The translations under genes were made by a program, and so were the position numbers. A stretch of DNA of 64,000 bases from Paramecium sonneborni. Lineage: Eukaryota > Ciliophora > Oligohymenophorea > Peniculida > Parameciidae. A model generated the notes under the pieces. It ran no database searches, was not told the DNA's origin, and saw only the letters and a program-made list of their open reading frames with translations. The stretch spans positions 168,579-232,578 of the forward strand of contig CAJJDN010000129.1 in NCBI GenBank assembly GCA_905182985.1, in the 5' to 3' direction. This document shows, one piece after another, positions 49,126 through 60,143 of this stretch (positions are counted from its first letter, which is position 1; each line of letters opens with the position of its first letter).

Positions 49126-51175
49126 TCACTTCTTATTTCTCTTATCTAATAGAGCTTTTACTTTTTCAACACATTGTCCTTATTCCTTGGCTGAACTTGC
49201 CACAATTGCTGCTGGTATTGAACCTTTTGGATCTACCATAGTAATAAAGCAAGTCTTGGTTCCTTATTCTATTTTTTATAGAATCCATCCAGCAATTTTT
49301 AAATCTCCTCTTACTGATTCCTTAATTGGAGGTAATTCTGGATAGTCTATAGATTTTGCAATAACCACCCATCTATTTTCTTCTCTAAAAACTCGTGTAG
49401 CAAATACAAAATCTCTAGATTTCACAACTATTTTAATTGTTTTAAATTTTTAATATACAATGCCTGTGTCAGGATCCAATTTCTTAACCATATATCCCTA
49501 TCATAAATTGAATTTATTTACTGAATCAAAGAGAGAATCATAATCTCCTCTCCTCTCAACCTTTTCTATGATTTCAAATATCTCTTAAATTGAATAAGGC
49601 AAAATTCCTTCACCTCTGCTCATAGTCTAACCTGTAGCTTCATCAAATCTAGTATGAATCAAGAATCCTCCTTTATCATCTTTTTATTACCAAGATGGTC
49701 CTAGAGGATAAACTGAATCTAATTATTTTTTTGCTTCAATAGTCATATCAAATATCCTTTAGATTTCAGGAGGGTATTGTTATTATGGTTACAGTGGTTG
49801 TTAAGGTGACTATTATATTTGTTAGATTTATCTTGGAGAATTTGATGGAATTAATGGCACTTATTGTTCATTTTAACGTTATTAGTTTGGAGATTGAGTA
49901 AGTTTTGAATAATCAGGTAATTTATAAATTATTTCTGATTGAATTACAGATATCTAATCTGATGATGCTTTAGAAGCTTGATATTCAATTAGAATACTCT
50001 TTGGGTTTTACTTTTGAATTTTAGTAAATTATTTAAGGCACGGTAATATTTGCATCTAAGTGTTATCAGTTATACATCTAACTTCTATGTTTTCTTCATC
50101 AAACAAATATTTTACTACAAATAACCTTAGGATTAGTAAATTAAAATGCTCAACAATATAAAATGTATCCTCATCATAAAACACTAGCTGATTAAACTTC
50201 TCTACTTTTTAATTTTAATATAATGCAGTAATCAAATTGTTATCATTGTTTATTAACAATAGATTAGGAGTCCAATCTTTTCTAATTTCAAATTTGCTTA
50301 TTAAATACACTAAAGCATTATAATCCACATTCATAATGCATTTACATTAAACTAGAAACTATTGTGTTTTTTCCACTTCTTTGGGGGTACTCTTATTACG
50401 AAATAGCAATGGTAAAATTATTAAATTTAATGTTATCAATATACTATTGGTGTATGTTCGATTATCTACTAAACTCAACAATAGATAGATCAATATCGAC
50501 ATTAAAGTAAAAAATATTATAGCTATTGCTATTGTTAACAAATATCCAACATTTTTTATTTCTTCTTAAATTAAATTGAGAATTTTAGATTTTTTATGAA
50601 CTGCGTCATTATTTTTCTCTGTTTTTTCCGTCTTATAAAAAAATATTCCATCAATCACATTTATTAATGTTAGTTAATGAGTTTCAAATTTCTTAATTAA
50701 TTGCAATGCTTGCATTTTTATTTAATCACCTTAAGTCTATTTTACCAAATCTTGGTCAGGTTGAAATGTAGGTGGTTTTACCTATTATATTATTATTGAA
50801 GGCACAATGGTTGATCTGATTTACTGCTATTCTTGTGCTTGAACTTAGATTTCTTATTTTTATTCAGATTTTTGTTTAATTTAGGTAATGGCTTAGACAA
50901 GCTTTTTATGCTCTTGATTTGTATGGGCCATAATTTTCAATGAATCATCGCCATGCAAAAATTATATTTAAAAACCATTATTTGTTGATAATTCTTTCAC
51001 TTTGCAATTACTTAATCGAAATTCAGCTTTATTTTGTTTGTCCTCTTTTCTATCTCTATAAACCAATATTCCCTAGAATTATCATAATAGTATTTACTTC
51101 TGATGTAACCTCAACATATCTCATTACCCAAAAAGTCTTTCTCTTCAACTTTGCATAAGAGGCAAATAATGACAT
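49126..51175 (-). CDS. PH-TM-START domain protein, 666 aa, two introns
   Basis: The 5' exons encode a PH domain (FWVMRYVEVTSE, GILVYRDRKEDK, AEFRLSNCKVKEL); a Gln-rich coil follows, then two adjacent hydrophobic helices near residues 205-255 (YLLTIAIAIIFFTLMSILIY and TLNLIILPLLF), and a C-terminal START lipid-binding domain (GGFLIHTRFDEATG, IVVKSRDFVFATRVF, RGDLKIAGWILQKIE). START domains carry sterol, phospholipid or ceramide; with a PH domain the protein should bridge membranes. The upstream ATG at 51175 is preferred to the Met at 50931 because a 25-nt intron joins the PH exon in frame. The second intron is 24 nt with an in-frame TGA. Total exactly 667 codons. Lies between two ABCG genes. 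Confidence 0.87.
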
Positions 51176-51296
51176 GATGTGTTGAGTTTATATTACTTTA
51201 TAATAAATATCTGATAAATAATATATAATTTTACAATTGTTATATTATTATAAATCTAAAATTGTAATAAATAAGAAAAAAGGAATGTCATACAAA

Positions 51297-54200
51297 TCAT
51301 TGTTGTTTTTATCTTAATAAATATAAAAATAGCATTGCCATTATTCTGAAAAAAAGGATTATAGCAGTTAGAATTACTAAACATTTCCATAAACCTAAAG
51401 ATAAATCATAGGTGTCAATAGGACTGCTATTCTAAATGCTTGTACCAACAAATTCATTACTTCTTGAATCAAATTCATTCCAAACTAATGCTTCAAAAGC
51501 ATATTTCATAGGACTTAGATATTAAATCCATCCAATCCAATCCATATATTGAGATTGATTAGCATAGAAACCAGAAAAAATGACTAAAGGCATTAAAACA
51601 ACAGGGAGAAATCCTGAAGCAGCTTTAACATCAGTAAACATACATCCTGCCATTAATCCTAGAAATAATAAAGACTAAGAATTACCAAAACTATTTCCAC
51701 TCAAACCAAGAAGTATACAAATAATAATATTGATGATAACAATATCTGCTGATTTATCATTTAAATCTATCATCCAATAACATATCAATTATTAAATTAT
51801 TGGAAAGATAATAAGAAAAGGTATTTCAACAGAACTTTTACCTGTGAAATAAGCAGCAGTAGTATAAAGTTTAGAGTTTTCTTCTCTCAAAAAAACCTCT
51901 CTTTCATCTGGAAATTAAATAATAACAGGATTAAGAGCTCCCATAAAACTACTCATTACTAAAAAGAATAAAACTCCAATAGTGCTTTAAATTCCTTTAT
52001 AACCTGGCTCACTTCCAGCAGTCCAAAATATTCCTCCAATTAATAATCCAATAAATATAGTCATGATTATTCTACCTCTAACAAGAACTTTATCCCTTTT
52101 CATATTAATCATTCCTCTTCTAAAAATTTCTTTCACTTAAAATGAGAATGTTGTTTAGATTGTTTGTCTTTATATAGTTTATTTTTAGATTTCTTCTATT
52201 TGATTTAAGATTTAATTCTAAAATTGATTATTGTAATTGTTAAACAATGTCTAATAATGTGGATGATTTAAGTCTTCATGATGCATGATACTCATTAAAT
52301 AATCTAAAGGATTAGAATGAGCTGGACAATCAAAACCAATGCTTTTAAAATATTCAACCATTTTATCTCTCTTCCCTTAATAAATAAATTTTCCATGTAC
52401 TAAAAGCATCACTTAATCAAATAACATATAAATATCTGCACTTGGTTAATGAATTGTAAAAACTATAGTTCTATCAGAACTATGAGCTAGTTTTTTTAAT
52501 AAATTACTATTCAATCATTCATTAAAATTTTNNNNNNNNNNNNNNNNNNNNNNNNNNNNNNNNNNNNNNNNNNNNNNNNNNNNNNNNNNNNNNNNNNNNN
52601 NNNNNNNNNNNNNNNNNNNNNNNNNNNNNNNNNNNNNNNNNNNNNNNNNNNNNNNNNNNNNNNNNNNNNNNNNNNNNNNNNNNNNNNNNNNNNNNNNNNN
52701 NNNNNNNNNNNNNNNNNNNNNNNNNNNNNNNNNNNNNNNNNNNNNNNNNNNNNNNNNNNNNNNNNNNNNNNNNNNNNNNNNNNNNNNNNNNNNNNNNNNN
52801 NNNNNNNNNNNNNNNNNNNNNNNNNNNNNNNNNNNNNNNNNNNNNNNNNNNNNNNNNNNNNNNNNNNNNNNNNNNNTCCACTCAAACCAAGAAGTATACA
52901 AATAATAATATTGATGATAACAATATCTGCTGATTTATCATTTAAATCTATCATCCAATAACATATCAATTATTAAATTATTGGAAAGATAATAAGAAAA
53001 GGTATTTCAACAGAACTTTTACCTGTGAAATAAGCAGCAGTAGTATAAAGTTTAGAGTTTTCTTCTCTCAAAAAAACCTCTCTTTCATCTGGAAATTAAA
53101 TAATAACAGGATTAAGAGCTCCCATAAAACTACTCATTACTAAAAAGAATAAAACTCCAATAGTGCTTTAAATTCCTTTATAACCTGGCTCACTTCCAGC
53201 AGTCCAAAATATTCCTCCAATTAATAATCCAATAAATATAGTCATGATTATTCTACCTCTAACAAGAACTTTATCCCTTTTCATATTAATCATTCCTCTT
53301 CTAAAAATTTCTTTCACTTAAAATGAGAATGTTGTTTAGATTGTTTGTCTTTATATAGTTTATTTTTAGATTTCTTCTATTTGATTTAAGATTTAATTCT
53401 AAAATTGATTATTGTATAGTCTATTGATAAATATTTATTGTATAATTGTTAAACAATGTCTAATAATGTGGATGATTTAAGTCTTCATGATGCATGATAC
53501 TCATTAAATAATCTAAAGGATTAGAATGAGCTGGACAATCAAAACCAATGCTTTTAAAATATTCAACCATTTTATCTCTCTTCCCTTAATAAATAAATTT
53601 TCCATGTACTAAAAGCATCACTTAATCAAATAACATATAAATATCTGCACTTGGTTAATGAATTGTAAAAACTATAGTTCTATCAGAACTATGAGCTAGT
53701 TTTTTTAATAAATTACTATTCAATCATTCATTAAAATTTTTACATTATAACAAAAGCTGTAAATGAATCAAGTCCAGATGTTGGTTCATCTAACATTATA
53801 CAATAGGGATCGCTAACCAATTCTACTCCTATTGAGGTTCTTTTTCTCTCTCCACCTGAAATTCCCTTTATTAGAGCATTACCAATCTTTCAATATTAAT
53901 TTAAATCTTTACTAATGTATTTTAACAACGTTCCAACTTTAAAGTCTTTATTGCATAATCTACTTTCTCTGCTTTCTATTATGGATCAGCATACTTTAAA
54001 TTTGCTACGAATTCAAATGTTTCCCTTACTGTTAATGTTCCAAAAAGAACATCATTCTACATAACATATGATGAAAATTATGCAAACTAGTCACTATTAT
54101 AAGGTTATCCATTTGCTTATATCTCTCCTTATAAAGATATATTATTTTATCGGCAGATTCTTTTTGCTAAAATATTAAGTAAAGATGTTTTCCCTGCTCC

Positions 54201-54389
54201 AGATGCACCCAATATAGCTGTTACTTAACCTGGATAACAAAGTCCTGATAAACTATTCAAAATTGTTCTATTTTCTAACACTCCTTTAGGATTCTTTACA
54301 GACACTTAATAAATTAGATTCTTAAAACTAATTGTTACCCTATTTGTTTCATTCTTTTCTTTCAAAGGCATAACAGTTGCTTCTTTCAT
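51297..54389 (-). CDS. Second ABCG-type half-transporter; assembly broken by a gap and duplicated flanks
   Basis: The 5' part (54389 downward) has Walker [13 protein letters not shown]-loop SYVMQNDVLFG, signature [14 protein letters not shown], Walker [14 protein letters not shown] and TIHQPSADIY; the 3' part (51297-52150) has the membrane domain ([32 protein letters not shown]). Between them, bases 52532-52876 are N, and 51696-52531 is repeated at 52877-53740. Using only one copy, the one without the 28-bp insert, gives 1884 bp minus introns of 26 and 28 nt = exactly 610 codons (609 aa), close to the 605 aa of the paralogue. So the gene is probably intact in the cell, and the drawing here is an assembly artefact. 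Confidence 0.85.
51696..52531. repeat. Duplicated segment, copy without the 28-bp insert
   Basis: Matches 52877-53740. The offset is 1181 bp up to the insert and 1209 beyond it, and I saw no other difference by eye. It ends where the N run starts, inside intron 2 of the ABC gene. Confidence 0.85.
52532..52876. other. Assembly gap of 345 N
   Basis: Placeholder bases. The flanking sequences overlap each other, so the gap is probably a false one created by two alternative contig ends (with and without an IES) that were not merged. Confidence 0.9.
52877..53740. repeat. Duplicated segment, copy carrying the 28-bp insert
   Basis: Same as 51696-52531 but 28 bp longer because of the insert at about 53415-53442. 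It continues on the right into the unique 5' half of the transporter gene. Confidence 0.85.
53415..53442. mobile_element. Unexcised internal eliminated sequence (IES), 28 bp, TA-bounded
   Basis: In the other copy the junction reads ATTG-TA-ATTG; here the TA is replaced by 28 extra bp flanked by TA on both sides. The left end is TATAGTCTA, which matches seven of eight positions of the Paramecium end consensus TAYAGYNR; the right end read inward is TATACAAT, matching the TAYA part. A 28-bp length falls in the dominant 26-28 bp class known for Paramecium IESs. It interrupts the ABC transporter coding sequence and shifts its frame by one, while its removal restores it. IESs are remnants of Tc1/mariner-type transposons removed by a domesticated PiggyBac transposase during macronuclear development. 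Confidence 0.85.
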
Positions 54390-54919
54390 TATTCTTATTT
54401 TTTATTATTAATAATTGGAATTCCAAAATTCCAAGTTTTTATTCCTCAATTAAATTTTATATTTCAACAATTCCTATTAAATCTGAGACTTATTATTTTA
54501 TATTTATTAGGTATTTTTCACTTCATTAAACCCTATTAATATTATTTCAATCCTTTACCTAACCTATTTTGGTTATTTTATTGGTTAATTCATACTCTTA
54601 TGCATATTTAAAAAAAAATATTCTCTGATATTTTAACATAATGGAATTTTAATATTTACAAACGTTTAAAGGATTTCTTAAAACTAACTTATTCTTTTAT
54701 GCTTATATATTTTATTTATATCTAAATCTCCTTAATTTAATAAAAGCTTACTTAATATAAAAATTAAGTCATTTATTTAAATCACATACCTTCGTCTCAA
54801 CTACAAGTTGTTATTTCGTAAAAATGTAAATTATTCAAAAATAAATATCAATATATAACAATTAAATATCTGCTCAAATTTTGTCAATAAAAATTTTATC
54901 AAAGCAATAAAATAACATA
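54390..54919. other. Intergenic between divergent genes
   Basis: About 530 bp of AT-rich DNA upstream of the second ABC gene (minus) and of the small charged protein gene (plus). No specific site was recognised. Confidence 0.4.
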
Positions 54920-55318
54920 ATGAAAAGTACACAAGAATTCAAATAAGAGATTGAAAATTTAATTAAAGAATCAGTTTCTAAACATAATTCACCTATGAAA
55001 GATGAAGGTGAGATAAAAAAAACTAAATCAAAAAAGCAGTTCTTTTATAATAGAAACAAAATTAATATAAATGAAGCTTGGAAAGAAATTGAAAAGTTAT
55101 TCGAGAATTTCTCAATTGAGGGGATGGATTCAGTTGAAAAACCAATTTTAGAAGAAGATTAAAAAATTATAGAGTAAAAAGAATTATATCAAACCCCATA
55201 ACCAAAGGTTCTTTCTCCTTCAGTTTAAACTACAAAAGTTAAAAAGCCAAAAGAAGAGTAAGAGAAAGATAAAATTAACTCCAGTGCTACAAGAAGACTT
55301 GCATTTAATTTAGACTGA
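54920..55318 (+). CDS. Small charged hypothetical protein, 132 aa, intronless
   Basis: Open from ATG 54920 to TGA 55316-55318. It is Lys/Glu/Gln-rich with a single conserved-looking helix (INEAWKEIEKLFENFSIEG, about residues 52-70) and a C-terminal SSATRRLAFNLD. It lacks a signal peptide or membrane segment and is predicted largely disordered. The RRLAFNLD end might be a docking motif. Function not recognised. Confidence 0.65.
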
Positions 55319-55439
55319 TTTCGTTTATAACTACAATTTAAGTTAATATTATAAACCTTTAAGAATTTATCAATAACTTTCTAATAAACTTTTTTTTTTC
55401 TAATATTTTCAATATTTTTTAAATAAGAGAACCATGAAT

Positions 55440-56330
55440 ACAATTTTTACTTAGTTTATAATTTATAGAAAGAATGAAAGAAAAATTAAATTATATTTTT
55501 TTTAAATGTGCTTACCATATTTATAAGATTTTTTAAATAAAAATTGGTTCAAAAATAAGGAATTCAAAGGTTAGAATATACCTTAATATTTCAGTCTTTT
55601 ATTTTAACTTATATTTGGATATTAAAACTAAATTTTCAATTATCACTTGATTATAAATTAATTAATTAAATTTAATATCATTAGAAGGAATAAAAGCTCT
55701 ACTTATTTTCTTGATAGTTTATGCTATTGATATCAGCAAATTATCATCAGAATTTGATGATTAAAAAAAAAATCCAATAATGATTTTAATAATCTCTTAC
55801 TTTTCACTAAAATTAATCCTGAATACCTTTAATCATATTTTTTCAAAGTATTAAATTACTTTAATTATTCAATTAATAACTGTAAAAACGACTTCAAACT
55901 TTAACTAAAAATTAAACCTATAGATCCCATTTTTGCTATATGTCCATGATATGGGAAAATTAATTGGTAAAGGTGCTTAATAGTTACTAGATAACGATAT
56001 TTTATAGAAAATTGATAAAGAATTTTATTCTCAAAAATTTTACAATTGTTCAAAAATATTTTTGAAAACTATTTTTAAAACAAAAAAATAATTTTATTAT
56101 TTTGAAGGGGAATTATTAATTAGATAATAGTAAATGTAATTTATAATAGCTGGATTTACTAATTTTAATATTTCGATGGCATATTTAAATTAAACTATTT
56201 TAAAGAGGAAATAAAATTTATTAAGATTATAAAAAGTAAAAGAATTCCATTTATTAATTAAAATTCAATGATCGTATCTATGAAAAAATAAATATTTCCA
56301 ATAATAAATAATTATAAATAAATATGATTA
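55440..56330 (+). pseudogene. AT-rich region with relic coding pieces
   Basis: Long plus-strand open stretches (for example LPYLQDFLNKNWFKNKEF, LIFGYQNQIFNYHLI, ERNYFKEEIKFIKIIKS-like) are interrupted by TGA and frameshifts and lack starts. Composition is close to that of random AT-rich DNA under a one-stop code, so this is a weak call: either a very old relic or non-coding DNA. Confidence 0.2.
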
Positions 56331-56385
56331 AAATAATTAACGATGATTACATATTATAAGATATATTATAATTAGTTAATGGACG

Positions 56386-57095
56386 TCAATGATTTTTGAT
56401 TTACACAAAATTATGGCGTGGTTTGAATAACACTTTATTGTATAAAACATCTAAGCCAAATAGGGTAGCAAATAAAATGGCATACATGGAGACAAGTTCG
56501 AATTTGGATAGTAATGCTTGGAAGCCATAGACATGCTATTCATAAATCAAATAATGAAGTCCTATTTAGAAATATTAAATATATATACCATAAATACCAA
56601 AATAGAGTATAACATAGATAAAATAAACGAGTCCTTTAATTCTCATCTTTAAATGAGGTTATTTTTCGAATTGGTTGAGTTGCCTAAAAATAGTTAAATT
56701 TGTTACATTAAGATCCAGTTTCCTCCATGAACATAAAACATAAGGACCATATCAATTTAACTAATATCTCTATCAGCAAATATCAACTTTGGATCGATAA
56801 GAAACATGGTCCAAAACATTGTCATTACAATAAATATAATTGGATTCATGCATTAGTATGCATAATGTGTAAAGGTATGATGTCTAGGGATATTGATAAG
56901 CCATCCTCTTCGACGAATGAACTTTATGTCTTCAACAACTTGTGGAATTAAGAAGGAGTACATGCACAAATTGCTGATATTTGTCAAGTACTTGATTTAG
57001 TTCCAGAATTCTTCGATTGATTTTGAATCAAAATTGATATACATAAAGTATGTGTGCACAATCAATTGCACTAAATGTATAATGGTTGGGATCAT
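56386..57095 (-). CDS. AIG1/ADTRP-like six-TM hydrolase, 228 aa, one intron
   Basis: Length and layout match the AIG1/FAR-17a/ADTRP family: an N-terminal helix (TIIHLVQLIVHTYFMYI), FWNQIKYLTNISNLCMYSFL containing the Thr that aligns with the family nucleophile, VMTMFWTMFLIDPKLIF, then VLMFYVHGGNWILM carrying the conserved His, and C-terminal helices ending in LFGLDVLYNKVLF. Human AIG1 and ADTRP are threonine hydrolases that cleave fatty acid esters of hydroxy fatty acids. One 23-nt intron (GTAACA...TTTAG) gives exactly 229 codons. Similarity is moderate, so the enzymatic role is inferred. Confidence 0.6.
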
Positions 57096-57502
57096 TTGAG
57101 TTTATATTATTAATGTGAATTAAGAAAAAATTAATTTTCTTTTTAAATTGTTTACTCTTCTAGAAAATCTTCTGATGAGATCACTAAATGATCTAATCAT
57201 TTTTTTTTTATATTTTACTGACTTTATCCAAAAGCATTAAAATAAATGACTATAAATGTAAAAGAATTAAAAAACACCAATTTATAAATAATAAGGCTCA
57301 AAAAATATAATTCTACATTTATTATTCATTAAATATTAGTTAAGATTTTTAATAATAATTGATATTGAGAAGTAGATTTTAGTTATTTGATGAATAATAA
57401 AAGTATGAAATAATTATAAAATAAATAATCAATATAAATTGTTTAAAAAAAGATAACAAAAACCCAAATTTATAAATATTACTATTAGTAAATTTTATAA
57501 AA
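57096..57502. other. Intergenic, about 400 bp
   Basis: AT-rich DNA between the 5' end of the AIG1-like gene and the 3' end of the LPA1-like gene, both on the minus strand. No gene is seen; it should hold the AIG1-like promoter. Confidence 0.4.
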
Positions 57503-59652
57503 TCAAGGAGACTAATCTTAATAATCTTATTAATCAAGTAATTAAACTTATAATGGAGTTTCCATGATTTCATCTTACTCATTACATTGCTCATCTTCTT
57601 CAATAATTTTTTATAGTTCAATATAATCTTCTTCATCGTCATTAATTTTAGATTTAAATTTTTCTAAATTATCCTCTTCTTCTTCTGAACTAGATGCTAT
57701 TAATATAGAATAGAATATACCTTCAACAGAATTTTCATTCTCATTTTCAATTTCCTCTTCATCACTATTTACATCATTTCTAAATCTAACAGAATCTCCA
57801 TCTGATTAATCTCTTCTTTCACTAAATGGTAAATTAGAGAGAGTCATTATAGATCTACCTTATTAAACAATTGATTATTCACTAAAATATTATTAATAAA
57901 AAATACTTATCATCAGGCTCGCTAGAAGACTCTTCTCTTGAATCAGATTTTTTTAATAACTTTTGTACGTTCATTTTAAATAAACAATAACTACCATCAT
58001 TATTTTAAATTAATTTGATTCTATCATGGCTTTAATAATTTTTATTATAATTAGAAATCATTTTCTTAATAAAGACTAGATTTGATGGTTTAGTCTTTTT
58101 ACTAAGAAAGATTCTTTTATGTTTAGTCAAATGATATAAAATACCTTTATAATCAGTTCTATGAGGTTTTTATTCTGTTTATTCTTATTCTTCTTTCTCA
58201 AATTCAGGTTCTTAAAATGCAACCTTTAAATTCTTTTTACTGTTTTGTCCTTTTATAGGTTCTTATATTTATTATTCTATTTCATTTTATATGATTAAAT
58301 TTTTTAAAGATTTTGTTTTTTTTAAAGTTGGATTAGAATTATTATCTTAATTTCTTCTCCTTCTCTCCTCATTTTAATCTTCCTAATCACTAATATGATT
58401 AATATTATCTTTTTTTTCATCTTAATCATCTACTATGTAGTTAACCTCTGTAGTATTAGTAAGATTATTTTAATTATCTCTATTTTCATTTTTTAAACTT
58501 ATTTCATTAAATTTTTGAACAGATTATTAAATTAATACTTTTGGATTAACTTTATCTAATTCTTAAGCAATAGTTGTATTAGTATCTGCTTATTATTCAT
58601 TCATTTTTTATAAGAATTACTCATAGATTTCTGTTTTATTAACCTAACTATGAATATAATCTTTAACTTCTTTTGAACTCCAGGCATCACTTATAACTTT
58701 ATTAAATTCTTCATAAATTGGTAATGCATTTTTAAGTTCTGTTACTACTTAATTATCTTATAAGTGTTTCTTCATATATTGAATAATGGTTCTATGAATA
58801 GTATCAATACTTTTATCAATATTTACATTATCTACTTTAGGAATTAAGAATTCATCAGCTTTTTCCAAAAACCATTTTTGAATCAATCTTATATTCTAAA
58901 AATTCTCAACATATTTATTATGCCTAGAATCTAAAGTCATATATTTAGATCTCACAGCAAAACGTTCTTTATGTTTTGATTCTTTTTTTATGCATATAGC
59001 AAATGGTAATACTCTTTTATACTTTTTCATAATTTTCATCATAAAAATGGGTGTTAAATGTACTCCTTCAATAATAATTGAATCCATTTTTTCATCAAAA
59101 GTATTAATTACATGTTCTAATCTCTATTAAACTAATTCACATTGTGCTTTATATCCTTTAATTATTCTCCTTTATTCACTGATATTAAGATCAGGCAAAG
59201 TTTTACCAGCTTCATAAGTACTTGCAAATAAAACAGGATTTTCTTCTTTAGATAAAAAGTTTCTCATAATATGTCTAATGGAATCTGTACTAAACAGTTT
59301 AGATTATTTATACCTTAAGACTGTTGAAATTCCAAATCTTGAAGCTAAAATACTACTAGCTGTACTTTTACCAGTTCCTGAAGTACCACCAAATAATATA
59401 ATGAGTGGCTACTTTTTCTCTGTTAAACTCCATGCAATTTAAAAATCTTCCTTATAAAGCTCTTCTTTTTCTCGAATATATTTTTTCTCAAATACTGAAT
59501 TGAATACTATTTCTTTAAAGTTTTTTTCAGTTATTGTAGCTGAATTTAATTGTTTATTAGATTATCCATTTATTGGTTAATGGTTCTAATATTTATCGAA
59601 ATTTTCTAAAAGTATTGAGTGTTTTTGTACCCATCAATTTACTGAATATCAT
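57503..59652 (-). CDS. LPA1/2-phosphoglycerate-kinase-like P-loop protein, 699 aa, two introns
   Basis: P-loop FGGTSGTGKSTASSILASRF is followed by STDSIRHIMRNFL, NPVLFASTYEAG, GYKAQCELVQQRL, SIIIEGVHLTPIFMM, HKERFAVRSKYMTLD, NKYVENFQNIRLIQ and KVDNVNIDKSIDTIH. The same series occurs in plant LOW PHYTIC ACID 1 and archaeal 2-phosphoglycerate kinase. In plants LPA1 is needed for phytate (inositol hexakisphosphate) accumulation; the exact reaction in eukaryotes is unsettled. The kinase core spans about residues 85-300; the rest is a charged, Gln/Glu-rich tail with a basic block (GILYHLTKHKRIFLSKK). A 25-nt intron right after MIFSKLME and another 25-nt intron near the 3' end leave exactly 700 codons. 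Confidence 0.85.
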
Positions 59653-60143
59653 TTCAAAGATTTTTTCACATAGAGAATATGAATGAGCTGCTTTACATCC
59701 GCTAATTTACAAGATTATTTTTAACTTTTCCTTATTAATTTTGCGGACTATAATTGGTAAATTGAATACTTTGTTGTTTTTATTTATCATTTGATTAACT
59801 TTCTTTAAGCACAAATATAACATTTTAGTCAACATGATAAATATTTGAAGCATTCATTTATTAATTAATTTTCTAGTATTAATTATTCTATATAATATAA
59901 AATAAAAGATTTATCCACATTATTATATAGATAAAAAGGCATATCCTAAAACCAAATTACCAAATCTGTCATCAAAAATAATATCATATATAACAAATAA
60001 ATTGAAATAATATTATCAAACTTTAATTTTAATTTGAGAATATAATATATTTTTAATAGCAATGTTTACTGTATGAAATTATTTACTATACAAAAACCAT
60101 ATGCATTACATATTTATTCCTATAATTAATTTACGACATTACA
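59653..60143. other. Intergenic between divergent genes
   Basis: About 490 bp of AT-rich DNA separating the LPA1-like gene (minus) from the CAMK-like kinase gene (plus). No ORF or motif was recognised. Confidence 0.4.

Noticed and set aside
52511..52969. Minus-strand ORFs running through the N block
   Set aside because: The N positions are not sequence; only the flanking ABC transporter codons are real.
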